Position numbers and translations under genes: made by a program
Shown: in pieces, positions 12,640-23,464 of the stretch
Layout of the letters: the number at the start of each line of letters is the position of its first letter
How positions within the stretch are numbered: the stretch's first letter is position 1
The notes under the pieces: model-generated
What the model saw: the letters and a program-made list of their open reading frames with translations, nothing else
The model's database searches: none
What the model was told of the DNA's origin: nothing
Assembly (NCBI GenBank): GCA_051530055.1
Contig: CM121341.1
Span: forward strand, 12,276,001-12,340,000
From: Neoechinorhynchus agilis
Taxonomy: Eukaryota > Acanthocephala
Reading direction: 5' to 3'
Length of the DNA stretch: 64,000 bases

Positions 12640-13665
12640 CATCAACTTTTTCTTTTAAATGGACACTTGAACGGACTGTTGTAATGACAAAAAGAAAAAT
12701 CTTTGAGCTTTCGCCGTCTTATTACTTCTTCAGAACTTGTTTGCTGAGGAAAGTTCAAGTAACGGTTTTTTTTGCCACAAATCAACGGGTTGTGAAATTC
12801 GATATCAGTCAAACGACCGAAATTAAACAAATTGAGCAAAACGGCGGTTCATTAAATCGTGTTAAATACTAATTCATTTTTAGCCCCATAATTGATCAAC
12901 TTTTTCTTTTAAATGGACACTTGAACGGGCTGTTGTAATGACAAAAATAAAAATCTTTGAGCTTTCGTCGTCTTATGACTTCTTCAGGAATTGTTCGCTG
13001 AGGTTCAAGTAACGGTTTTTTGCCACAAATCACCGGGTTGTGAAATTCGATATAATTCAAACGACCGAAATTAAACAAATTGAGCAAAACGACAGTTCAT
13101 TTAATCGTGCAAAATACTAATTAATTTTTAGCCCCATAATTGATCAACTTTTTCTTTTAGATGGACACTTGAACGGGCTGTTGTAATGACAAAAATAAAA
13201 AATTTTGAGCTTTCGCCGTCTTATGACTTCTTCAGGAATTGTTTGCTGAGGTTAAAGTAACGGTTTTTTTGCCACAAATCACCAGGTTGTGAAATTCGAT
13301 ATCATTCAAACGACCGAAATTAAACAAATTGAGCAAAACGACAGTTCATTAAATCGTGTAAATACTAATTAATTTTTAGCCCCATAATTGATCAATTTTT
13401 TCTTTTAAATGGACACTTGAACGGGCTGTTGTAATGACAAAAAGAAAAATCTTTGAGCTTTCGCCGTCTTATGACTTCTTCAGGAATTGTTTGCTGAGGA
13501 AAGTTCAAGTAACCGTTTTTTGCCACAAATCACCGGGTTGTGAAATTCGATATCATTCAAACGACCGAAATTAAACAAATTGAGCAAAACGACAGTTCAT
13601 TAAATCGTGTTAAATACTAATTAATTTTTAGCCCCATAATTGATCAACTTTTTCTTTTAGATGAA
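12640..13665. repeat. Tandem array: four units of about 250 bp
   Basis: Four direct units begin near 12643, 12897, 13146 and 13393, ending with a partial fifth start near 13645. Each opens with a family-B inverted-repeat arm (GGACACTTGAACGGGCTGTT, then GTAATGACAAAAA) and continues through GCCACAAATCACCGGGTTGT and GAGCAAAACGACAGTTCATT. Each closes with TTTTTAGCCCCATAATTGAT. Units differ by small indels and scattered substitutions, about 90-95% identical by eye, so the array was made by local duplication of one half-element. Apparent small frames inside (65, 63 and 62 residues) are by-products of the repeat. Confidence 0.93.
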
Positions 13666-14423
13666 CCAAAATCTCACAACATTTTTAATTTTCGATGTAA
13701 TACTCGAACATACACAAAAGAAATAAAGCAAGGAAATAAGCAATTTTTTAGAAGAAATCTGACTTTGAATGTAAAGGTTAATTATAATTTAAGTTACAAA
13801 ATCAACCTACAAACTTCTTATATTGTATTTAATAGACGAAAATAGTTTCTGTGATTTATTACAAACATGAAAACCATCGATAATCTTTTTTCTGAAATCG
13901 CTTTTCGTTGATGCATTAATTTAAGGAATAATGCAAATTTTAAAAGGGTTCAAAATGACGATTGACGAGGAGGTAACGGAATATATGATTAGAAATTTTA
14001 TTTTTTGCACGGGTTCATCATCAGTTTGTTTTGGTGTCTTTTTTATAACGAACAAACTAACTATGAACTTGACGAGGTTCGAAACTTATACAGTGCAACA
14101 ACATAAATATTTACCGGGCGAAGACTTCTAAATAACACTTCTTTAAAAAAGTTTACTAAATGCATCTTGTTCCCCGTTCCCATCGGAACTTTTATAAATT
14201 AAAAAATAGCGTCTAAGAAATGAACATACTAAATTTTCAAAACTTTAGCTCAAATATTCATCTTAATATCAATGCGAAATAAAGATAATTTTTATGTTAT
14301 TTGTCTTATTAAGGACTGTCTTTTTTTATTCTGAAGGTATTAATCCGTCAGTAGTTTCCTTTCGTCAGCCAAATCATTCGTCATGGATTACAACGCGAAC
14401 GTAGCTTATACCGTCGACGTGGA
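13666..14423. other. Intergenic region
   Basis: AT-rich. A 66-residue frame at 13931-14131 begins with an ATG (MQILKGFKMTIDEEV) but matches no family I know and has no supporting splice context. I leave it uncalled. Confidence 0.35.
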
Positions 14424-15341
14424 ATGAAGGTTAAAATGAAGGTTGGCAGCAGCGGCGGGTGTTCTCAATTTCTTAACAGCATTGCCTCTGACGATGTATT
14501 TAAGCAATGTTCAGAGTTTAGGTTTGTTTGGGGGTAATTTACGACCAACATAGTTGTCGGTTATTTTCCAGCACACCAGGAATCGAAATAGGAGAAGAAC
14601 TTAGTTACAATCCTTTAACACCGCCGTTGAGAAGAGATACATCCACTGCAACTGCTGAACAATGTGAAGTGATAAAAAATCCATTCGGTTGCATTCGTTT
14701 GTCTCCTAGTCAGACAAAACTGGGAGAGAAATCCCAAAAAGTGAACTCCGACTTTAACGCGGACATTCATGATAAATGTGAGGAAGTTTATGATGTACTT
14801 GAGACCATAAAAAGAAAAGTCAGGAGGACTTTTGTCAGCATTAAGGACGAAAGTGGAAAACTAAGGTGTTTTTGATTTTTTATTCCTTGTAAAAAATCAA
14901 ATCCAAGTAATTGATAGGTACTTGTCCAATGAACATATCTTCGAAGAAGACATGCGTAGTATTTCTTTTAATAAACAAACCAATCAATCGATCGCTTATG
15001 GCAGTTGGGATGATGACGACTTCTATTATCCGGCCAAGATTATAACGAAAATGCCAAATAATCAGTTCGAACTGCTCTGTGACGACGGCTTCAAACGAAC
15101 GATCGACAGTAATCGTATTATTGAATTTTCATTTTTAAAGTCAGGAACTCGTCTAATGGCTCAGATCCGTAAAAATGTTTTCATGCCCGGTGAAGTAATC
15201 GATATGGTTACGGACAATCAGGTTCAGATACGTTTAGATAACGGTGTTGAACAGTTATTTAAGCATTCTGATATTTTGTTCAGCCCTGATCAAGCGGAAC
15301 TGCTGAATGGGTCGCATGAACAAGATAATATTTCCTATTAA
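14424..15341 (+). CDS. 53BP1-like tandem Tudor protein, compact form
   Basis: A three-exon gene of 275 residues: exons 14424-14533, 14572-14865 and 14918-15341, with GT-AG introns of 38 and 52 nt that keep frame. In TP53BP1 the tandem Tudor fold binds dimethylated histone H4 lysine 20 at DNA breaks. Residues about 160-260 match it: SWDDDDFYYPAKI, then FELLCDDGFKRTI, then LKSGTRLMAQIRKNVFMPGE and DILFSPDQAELL. The methyl-lysine cage positions are kept as W165, Y172, the second D of CDDG, and F in place of the second-strand tyrosine. The N-terminal 135 residues are low-similarity and partly charged, with Ser/Thr-Pro sites (LTPPLRR, LSPSQTK). The frame ends 80 residues past the Tudor core start with TAA, with no BRCT repeats in the following 400 nt. 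A second in-frame ATG lies at 14436. It sits 400 nt upstream of NDUFAF3 on the same strand. Confidence 0.8.
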
Positions 15342-15743
15342 GGCACCTAATAAGTAGCGGGAGTTTGAGTTTGGACGATGATTGTATTAAGAGATCATGA
15401 ACCCCTTTTAAGGAAATGTATAAAAATGAGACTCGTAAGGTAGTTAGAAGGGTTTGAATTTTGATGCTCTAATGTATGAAATCCGCGATGTGCTGTCTTG
15501 TTTTGTCTTGAATCGGTGAGGAGTCTTCTCATCGCAGCCATGGGATTGAGTACTATGTAGCACGACAAGTGAAAAAGTTAGTTATATTTGTTCAATAGGT
15601 TATAGATGCGACTATTCAAGTTTTTAGTTTTCCTTAATTCTAAGATAAAGGCTTTGATGATCACGATTTCATTAAATATCGCTTGGTCATTTAGTCACTG
15701 AAATCGAAGAACAACGAATAGGCTCACTTTCTTTTCGTTTCAG

Positions 15744-16622
15744 ATGTTCGCTAAACAACTTCTCAATCACGTTTTGAACGATATTCGCATAATTCATACC
15801 GCGAGGTAACATGTAACATGCGTTGAAGACAATCGCCAATTTTCGATCTCAATTTTTAAGTTCACTGAAGCGTCTACAAATGGGTATACCCAGTCCGAAT
15901 ATTCAGACAACATCGATTTCGTTTCCAGTTAATGAAAATCCAGATAAAATATTTATTACAGGTCTTAAAGAACATGCATTTATAATCAATCGAACTTTGA
16001 CCGTTTATGGTCCAATAATATGTTTTCCTTGGCATATCCTTCATTGGAATGTAAGTATAGTTTCTAATGATCTTCATGCAAAAACTAAAAGGTTTCTGAC
16101 GTAAGTTCAATCAATGCTGAATCTTTATGCCTATTGTCTGTTCTTTATCCAAAGCCAGGTAAATGAAAGTCTTGCTTAACATTTAATAATATTTAGCGTT
16201 AAAAGATTTGTTTATTCTTGGAATAGGAGATAGTTGGAACCTACAAAAACCCATTGGTAAAAATAGCTCAGCAATGTCTCTAGAGTCTATGAAGGAGATC
16301 CGGAGTTTTTTAACAAAACACAGTATCACACATGAAATTCTGCCTACAGTAAGAGAAAACGCCAAAAATTTATACTCTTATTGAAATCAAGGAAAAGGCG
16401 ATTCAAGCTTTCAATGTCCTAAACTCCGAGTACCGTGTAGCCGTGGCTGCAATGTTGCCCGTGCGACAACTTCGGCGTAGTCAATTGGATTCGCACACTT
16501 TTGAGAATATTGGAAAGCCTTTGCGATTTCCTGAGGTTAAGTATCATAACGAGGAATTAGAAAAGTATCATGAAAAAATTGGACAACGATTGGACGACGC
16601 TATAAAACCGAAAAATGATTAG
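15744..16622 (+). CDS. NDUFAF3: Complex I assembly factor NDUFAF3
   Basis: NDUFAF3 acts with NDUFAF4 in early assembly of mitochondrial respiratory complex I. Five exons (15744-15805, 15861-16050, 16092-16158, 16197-16348, 16392-16622) give 702 nt, 233 residues, with introns of 55, 41, 38 and 43 nt and consistent phases. Diagnostic stretches are ITGLKEHAFIINRTLTVYGP followed by FPWHILHWNV (family: GFTINGxxVxGPxxxxPxxxLxWNV), then LKDLFILGIGDSWN (family: EIVVVGTGD), and EKAIQAFNVLNSEYRVAVAA plus MLP (family: NACATFNFLCHEGRVTGAALIP). The first 20 residues (MFAKQLLNHVLNDIRIIHTA) are basic and amphipathic, suiting a mitochondrial presequence. Bases TTTCGTTTCAG sit directly before the ATG. That could be an acceptor for a 5' UTR exon or a trans-spliced leader. 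Confidence 0.92.
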
Positions 16623-16666
16623 ATTATAGTTTAAAACGGTATCAAATGCATTAGAAATTCTTTAAG

Positions 16667-16756
16667 GTGTGGGTTTGCAATACCTATGAATTCCCTGGTA
16701 ATAACCAGAGTGGCGCCGGGCCGAATAGAGAGGTTTTACCACTTATCATCGAAAAG
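16667..16756 (+). CDS. Unidentified coding exon
   Basis: A stretch bounded by TTTAAG on the left and a GTAACC donor on the right, reading VWVCNTYEFPGNNQSGAGPN then REVLPLIIEK without a stop. It lies 45 nt after the NDUFAF3 stop on the same strand. A later stretch (16891-17154) reads openly in one frame (GERCIVWVRPMNGKRPLRL) and could be a further exon, but I could not join it cleanly. I do not recognise the family. It may equally be a chance open stretch. Confidence 0.3.
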
Positions 16757-17154
16757 GTAACCCTTAAACGATTTAAAATCAATTTAACGAATCTTTTTTG
16801 TGATCCGTCTTTTATTTTTGCATTCTATTCTATCGAGGTATTCATCTCTAACAAAGATAAAATTTTATGGATTTTAGATCACTGATTTAAGTGATTATAT
16901 CTACGTCTTCAATTTATAACCGGAAGCAAAAGACTGACCGCTTCAAAGCTGTCAAAAATGTAAATACGATTTACTGCTTCTTGAATAAGACAATTTATGG
17001 CGAACGTTGCATTGTATGGGTCCGTCCGATGAACGGTAAAAGACCACTTAGACTACATTTTCCACCATATAGCATTTTCCAGCAAAAGCGTCTGCGTCTT
17101 TCAATCTTATCTTTTTACACCAATGAAGTTACCAATGGTTTAATTTATGCTTGA

Positions 17155-17960
17155 AGATTGAATTGTTCGTGTTTTATTTGGCGGAAAAATTGAAGTAATT
17201 TATTTATTGAGTCCGCTATTTTGCCACAATCTTGTGTAATTTATATTGTTTTATTTACTAAATGTAAAAATATTTAAGAACTTGACTAACATGTTATATG
17301 GGATTTTTCAGATCGCTTCTATTGATTCTTGGCAATTTGCTTAGTTGTATACGTTTATTTCTATAGCCGGGAATCAAAATCATAACCAGACGAACTTTTT
17401 AATTTCGACAAAATCTTACCAACATCCATACCACCGCTCTGGATCACTTAGCTGCCCAGAATCTTTTAAATACGCTTTGACAAGGATTAGATATATCGCA
17501 GTATTGCGCTTATTATTGATCTTAGAAATAACTATTAAGAAATAAGGCAATATTGCAGTTTTGCTAGGATCATAATGTGAAATCATTCGTTCTCAAAATC
17601 GAGACATATAAGCCTCGGGAAAAATCTTATCTTGCAAAGGGATACACATTTCAAATATTTCCAATAAACATTTTTCTTTGTTTTACTATTGTTATTTATC
17701 GGTAAATAACCATGTTTACTTGACTATCGTATGTTCCTTCGAACCTTTTCAGGAACGATTTCAATAGACTATAAATCGATCCCTGCTCATAATCTCACAC
17801 TCGTTTTAATACTTGTTCAAAGCCTTTTCCTACGCGGCTGTAAGAGATTTGACTTGAAAGAAAACCTTAATGTGACTATAAGCACAAGAGTGAAGACTTG
17901 CGAATAAAAAACTGCCCCCCTTTCAAAAAGAACCATCCTACATTTTAGCCATATTCTTAA
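17155..17960. other. Intergenic region with a retroelement tail fragment
   Basis: Mostly featureless AT-rich sequence. The exception is the short retroelement 3'-end remnant listed separately at about 17415-17457. Confidence 0.4.
17415..17457 (-). mobile_element. Remnant of a retroelement 3' end
   Basis: About 35 bp (CATACCACCGCTCTGGATCA then CTTAGCTGCC) nearly identical to the terminal coding end of the decayed retroelement at 42049-42865, where it encodes the C-terminus QLSDPERW. Only this tail is present, a typical 5'-truncated fossil. Confidence 0.6.
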
Positions 17961-19730
17961 ATGCAGTCCGTAAAGCCGGTATTGACACTTATGAACTGTA
18001 TGCTGGGAGTAACACTACTATCAATGCCTTATTGCTTTCAGGAGGTTTGAATAAAATTTTGTTAAAAGCGTAAACCATTATCGTTTTTCCCCACAAAATA
18101 GGCCGGTATCATTCTCAGTCCCATTCTTTTATTCGTCAGCTACAAAATGAGCACTTCAACTTCTTGGGCACTAGTTCAGTCCTGTAGACAAAGCGGATGC
18201 ATTTCATCTTATGATAAAGTAGCCGGTGTGCTGCTTGGACACCGGACGCAAAGAGCAGTCCAAATTTGGTGAGTAGCTGACAATTGTGTGTGTAGAAAAC
18301 ATTATTCCCTCACGAAATCCTTTAGTATATCCTCAATGATGATGGGAATATTGGTTGCCTATCAAAAAGCCATTGGTGATTCAGTTCAAGCGATTGCAGT
18401 TACGCTCTTTCCGGTCCGTACACATGATAAAAAACCAGAGCTGATCATTTCGTGATTTAGGAATTGGCAAGAGTTTCCTTTTTATGGTCGATTGGTCTTA
18501 TCGCCTCAACTGCAACAATCGGTCTCCCGCTATCATTATTGGAAAAAGTTGCTATGCTCACTCCGTTTTGCTTCTGTGCTGTTGCACTCTATATAATGTT
18601 TGGAATATTCGTTAGTGTCCATTTATAACCAATCAAAAGTGTGGCTAGACTTTAACGCTCCAACAGGTGTCATCTTTGGCCGTTGAACCATTCTTTAATC
18701 TGAACTCTATGCAAAAGTCGATCACTTCATTGAATTTATTTTCACTCCAAAAATCAGTCCACATATTTCCAATTTTTTTATTGGCTTTATCATGTCATAG
18801 GTACGTTTAAATCAATCTAGAGGATGACTAATGAATCTCGTTCTTTCTCCCAGTTGGCTTCTGACAATATATTCCGAACTTGGAGATACTAGTGTTTCTG
18901 AATTTGAATGGATCTTCACCACTGCTACCGCATCGTCGACTATTATTTATGGAATCGTAAGTATCGCTCCTTGCTCATGCAACCCGAGCATACAACGACA
19001 AATACTGCCGCCCATCTTTAGACTGGTTTTTGTGGATACGTGGGACTGGGAATTCAAGGAATTAAGCTCCAAGGAAATGTAGTGAGCGTCTTAACTAGAA
19101 ATTCACCTTCGTATACGTTTGTGGATGTAATCATAGCAACAACGTGTTTGCTTTCAGTTCCACTCGTGGTGAATCCATGCCGGCAAAATCTTTATGATCT
19201 TTTGTTCGAAACAGAAAATGTTAAAGATCAATAATATTGGTTTTTTGCTCATGCAAATTTGTTTAGACTTCAACTCGTGCTCTCCCCTTTGACATCGCAG
19301 CCAATATAAAGGAAATTAATCGATATATTAGAATTAGAGAGCGCCATAAGACTCTAACCATTGCAATCTTATGCTTTTCAACAATATTGTGCATTTTGGC
19401 AACCAATCGTAAGTCGCGTGTTTGAGTGTCGCCCGAAATCGAATAATCCAACGTATCGCAGTACAATCTGTATTGACAGTTGTTGGATCCCTTTTCGGCT
19501 CATTTTTGAGCCTTATTCTACCAAGTGCAATGTTAATTATTGCTCGCAAAAAAGGTAAGAACAAATCGGATTGAACCTATAGTAACAAAAAACGTATTTT
19601 AGAAAACTTTAACGACCTCAACAAGACCAGATTCTTAAAGGCGTGTTTCGTAACCGGAGCATTCACCGTCCTCATGAGCATAATGACAATCTCATGCGAA
19701 TCCCGAAAGTTTATACGATGGCTAATATGA
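17961..19730 (+). CDS. SLC38A10-like sodium-coupled amino-acid transporter
   Basis: A multi-pass membrane transporter of the APC superfamily. Exon 1 (17961-18044) reads MQSVKPVLTLMNCMLGVTLL then SMPYCFQE, matching the N(I/S)xxGVxxLxMPxCFxxxGIxL start of the SLC38A10 clade. Exons 18102-18268, 18326-18413, 18461-18610 and 18667-18800 follow. Introns are 57, 57, 47 and 56 nt. Later exons read HIFPIFLLALSCHS, TGFCGYVGLGIQGIKLQGNV, LSVPLVVNPCRQNLYDLL (family: PxxxxPCRQALxTLL), VVGSLFGSFLSLILPSAMLI and a last exon FLKACFVTGAFTVLMSIMTI ending in TGA at 19728-19730. The long cytoplasmic tail of vertebrate SLC38A10 is absent. The right-hand half, from the last bases of exon 4 on, lies inside the large duplication. 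Substrate cannot be told from sequence. Confidence 0.85.
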
Positions 19731-20326
19731 GCATTATAAACAAAATAAATAATTACGCCCCAAGTAGATACGTTGGATTTAAAAATTATCTTTTGCCCTC
19801 ATTTGTCCGTCTAATAAATTAAAAAAAAGAGCAAACAAACATATATTTATCGAAAGTAACGACGACAAGAATAAACTGGTGCTTTTAACGTTAAATTTTT
19901 TAGCTGTTGTTCACTTTCTCGCGCGAGTATAGAATCTCAACAATGGTTTCTGGGTTTATTTTGCGGAATTTTTACAATTCACAACTTTAGAAAAGCGGTC
20001 ATCCGATTAAGGAAGGTCAGCATCGTTTGATAAGATCCTTCCCAGAAAGTGCCATCCTCGAGAAAATCAAAACGACCACAGAATCGCCCCACTTCACAAT
20101 AAAACATCTCTTAGACAGGAGTTTAACAATTTGCGTCCTCTTGTAGGGAACACTGGCGACAAATTTTAATGCAACGATAATGTAGGAAATTTATTCGTAA
20201 TTGTGGTCGACAAAGATCGCCACGGATATGTACAGTTTTGCCTATTTTCATTGCACTCTGACCTATGTATGTCGGTTCTATCTCATTATTGATTTATGTG
20301 CTAACACAAAAATCAAAATCGTTTCT

Positions 20327-22314
20327 ATGGCAAAAATTTATCATCTCGATCGGATTCGTGATATTTTTGTAGTCTTCATGGAGAAGCAAAAGACAATCAA
20401 TAGCAAAATTGTTATTAGCAAACTTACTTGTCCTTTGGAAAATTCTGGTAAGCGATGGCGTTTTGATTCATCAAATTTTTGTTGGTCAGCGTCGCATTAA
20501 AGTTTTCTTTTATAGCAAATGGTCTTAACGAATCAATTGCTTTAGATATGATTTTGAACCTGAAAAATCAGGTTTATGAGGAGGTTATCGAGGATTGTAG
20601 AAAGCACGGGAAGCTCTTCGTGGACAAGACTTTTCCGGCCAACAAATCTTCACTTGGAAAAGTGAATCAGAAAGTTGAATGGCATAGACCAAAAGAATTA
20701 TATGAGTCACCCGTTTTCTTGGAGGAAACCAGCCCTGAAGGAATTAGGCAAAGTTTTTATTTATCAAACTGTTGGTTCGCAGCCGCAATCTCTGCTTTGA
20801 TGGACCACAGAACAGCCCTTGAGTTCACAACGCCAAATGGTCAAGGTTTCGCAGATAAACAATACTTTGGGGTTTTTCGTTTTCGCTTCAACCAACATGG
20901 CACGAGAATCGAAGTTGTCGTGGACGATCAACTGCCTTTTGTTACAGAGAACGGACAAAGGACAATGATGGCGATGGGAAACGCATTGAACCCGATCGAT
21001 TTTTGGTTGCCTCTGATCGAAAAAGCATATGCGAAAATTCGAGGGGGCTATTGGACGATGAACTTCGGATTGCCCAGTGAAGCGATGGGCGATTTAATGG
21101 ACGGATTGCCTGAAAAACTCAATTTACGACTCAAGTCTTTGACAAGTGAATGGATCCGGACTCACATAGAAAGAACAATAAGCGAAGGTGGAATAATTGT
21201 AGGTTCAACGATATCGTCCGAGAACACAGTGAGGGCGAACGAAATCGCAAACAATCACTCTTATTCGATACATAGAGCGGAGAAAGTCTCGTTTGGAACA
21301 TTTGGAAGCAGTCTTATTTTACTAAAGAATCCATGGAGCGATGGAACGACATGGAGCGGAAAATGGGCTTGGAAAGATTTTGTTTGGCAACAGATCGGCA
21401 GTTCGGAGCGTTTACTCCTTGGCTTCGAAAACTTCGAAAAATCCGGGATGTTTTGGATGGAAGCAACGGATTTTATTGCTCAATTCGATACGGTTGACTT
21501 TATCCATCGATCTCCGTGTTCATTAGTTCATAGAAATCCCACGGATTGTATCAGTACAACGGAATGGGTTACGAGTTATCACTGGGGAATCTGGCTGAGC
21601 GAAAATCGACCAAATGGAAGTCGTACTTTTTGGGAAAACCCAAGAACGATTTTCAGGATTGAGTCTTCATCTAAATCTACTTACATTTATTTAAGATTGA
21701 ATCAAATGTACCGAAGGCAGAATAAACACCATGAACAACACGATTTCGAATTTATCCAATTGATTTTGTGTCGAACAAAGACGTCAATCGAAATGCCATT
21801 AAAATGGATTACGTTCAATACGCCCGCGAACTTCGAATTAATCGCAACGTCCGGGCCATATTGCAATCTGAGAGAAATTTCGATTCTAACGACAATAACA
21901 GACGGATGGTATATTGTTTTGAGTTGTCTAAAGAATGTTGTTGCAACTAAAGAGTTTATTTTGACAGTGACAAGTGAGGCGAGCATTCAATTCTTTGATT
22001 TATCGGAGAATGCTCTCGAGTCGTTATCAGTGACGAGTTTTATGAAAGTAGACGATATTAAGAACCACAGAGAGAGGATTCTCAAAGGCGATCGAGTAGA
22101 GGAAATCGACGTTTTCGACGTTTCAAAAAACGAGGTTCGAAGCAACAGCTCTGTTTTATCAGATATTTTTTCAGATGAAGGAATGAATGAACCTAAAAAG
22201 AAAATAAGTCGTTGGAGCAAATTTAAGAAAAGAGCAAGGAAGGCGTTTGGCTTTCTTTGGAAAGGTCTACAAAGAATGAATTGTCTTCGTCCTTTATTGG
22301 AATTTGAAAAATGA
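20327..22314 (+). CDS. Atypical calpain cysteine protease, copy A
   Basis: Calpains are calcium-dependent cytosolic Cys proteases that make limited cuts. Two exons (20327-20447, 20516-22314; 68 nt intron, phase 1) give 639 residues. An upstream in-frame ATG at 20228 would add 33 mostly hydrophobic residues. The papain-like core is complete: C126 in LSNCWFAAAISALMD, H288 in NNHSYSIH, N312 in LILLKNPWSDG, with WLPLIEKAYAKIRGGYW between. The usual D/QG-aLGDC lead-in is changed to RQSFYLSNC, so the oxyanion Gln sits one residue further away. A C2-like/CBSW half follows (TEWVTSYHWGIWLSENRPNG, then WYIVLSCLKN). There is no EF-hand domain; the C-terminus is a polybasic, amphipathic tail (KKKISRWSKFKKRARKAFGF). 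The last point suggests membrane association, which is inference. Confidence 0.9.
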
Positions 22315-22891
22315 AACTACGAGTGAACGGTGCATATATAGAAAAATCTCGCGTTCACTTAGAGAAGTCGCGAATTTCGGGAAATCAAAACTTTTGGTTA
22401 AACCAAATGTATTTTTGAGGAGGATCGTTGGGTGTATCATAAAAGACTTAAATCTTGTCAAGCCTCGAATTTAAATATCAAAATCTACTGACTGTCGACG
22501 CTTGAGATATTTGCCGGTGACTTGTTTCCTTCAAAATATATCAACTGCGACGGATTTATTATCCGCCTTTGATTAAACTTTGACGCCGGAAACTATTAGC
22601 TGCTATAGATTATTCAATTATTTTCGTGGCGCAGGATTCGACTTTATACTGCTCATTAAAAAGATTAAAATCGTTGTATCAGATGAACAGTCACTCTGAA
22701 CTTTTAAATAATCAAGAATGTTATCGTGATTGATGACGATTCCTTAAACTTGCGTATTACTTCAATTCGAAATTAAATTTAATAAAAACAACTCACGATA
22801 GCTCAATTTTTCCTAGCGCAAATAGAAACTGTAAACAAATTCAAAATGTAATCCTGTTTGCTTAGTTCTCCAAGTGAACACGTCGAGGCAA

Positions 22892-23464
22892 ATGAGCAAT
22901 AGAGAGTGCTGCAAACCAGTGTACCATCGAATAAAAATGCTCTTGCAATGGATCGAGAAGATTCGCCTTAATCCGGAGAAGATCATGCAAACCGTTCACG
23001 AGATTCACGATCTTTTAGACCGTAAAGGCACTTTCAAGGGAAAAATCAATCGGAAGGAAATTGCTGCGTACCTGTACGTTGCATGCAAACGGAATCGCAG
23101 ACCGAGAAGCCTGTTCGAATTCTCCAAGGTTTGCAAGATATCTCGAGCAGAACTTCATCAAAAGGTTTCTATCATCCTTAAGGCCTTGGATGATAAATTT
23201 CCCTGTTCAAACGAAATGGATTATCTCAAAGAAGGTTGCATTCGATTAAGACTGAACACCGAAATTGAGGAAAAAGCTCAACAACTTTTGAACATGTGGT
23301 GTGTTGGCTTTCTTGCATCGACTAGAGCTGCGTCGGCGATTGTTGTCGCAGCCGAAAAATATGGTTCGAAGCTTCAAATTGAACAAGTTGCTGATGGACT
23401 AGCAGTGTCCGTACGAACCATGAAAAATTGCATAAGGCGATATTCAAGAAACTCAAGAATTTGA
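22892..23464 (+). CDS. TFIIB-like protein lacking the zinc ribbon, copy A
   Basis: A single-exon frame of 190 residues. It consists of two cyclin-fold repeats like those of TFIIB/BRF/TFB. Repeat 1 has KINRKEIAAYLYVACKRNRR then PRSLFEFSKVCKISRAELHQ (family: IAAACLYIACRxxxxPRTxxEI). Repeat 2 has FLASTRAASAIVVAAEKYGS and IEQVADGLAVSVRTMKNCI (family: SVAAAAIYxAxxxxxxxxxxxIxxxAGVxxxTIRxxY). The N-terminal zinc ribbon and B-finger that contact RNA polymerase are missing, and no upstream exon was found. It may be a divergent paralogue or a decoy-type factor; function is not known. It lies 580 nt downstream of calpain A on the same strand, wholly inside the duplication. Confidence 0.72.
   Translation: MSNRECCKPVYHRIKMLLQWIEKIRLNPEKIMQTVHEIHDLLDRKGTFKGKINRKEIAAYLYVACKRNRRPRSLFEFSKVCKISRAELHQKVSIILKALDDKFPCSNEMDYLKEGCIRLRLNTEIEEKAQQLLNMWCVGFLASTRAASAIVVAAEKYGSKLQIEQVADGLAVSVRTMKNCIRRYSRNSRI

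Noticed and set aside
12642-13087. Small frames inside the tandem array (62-65 residues)
   Set aside because: They repeat with the unit and are not conserved in frame between units.
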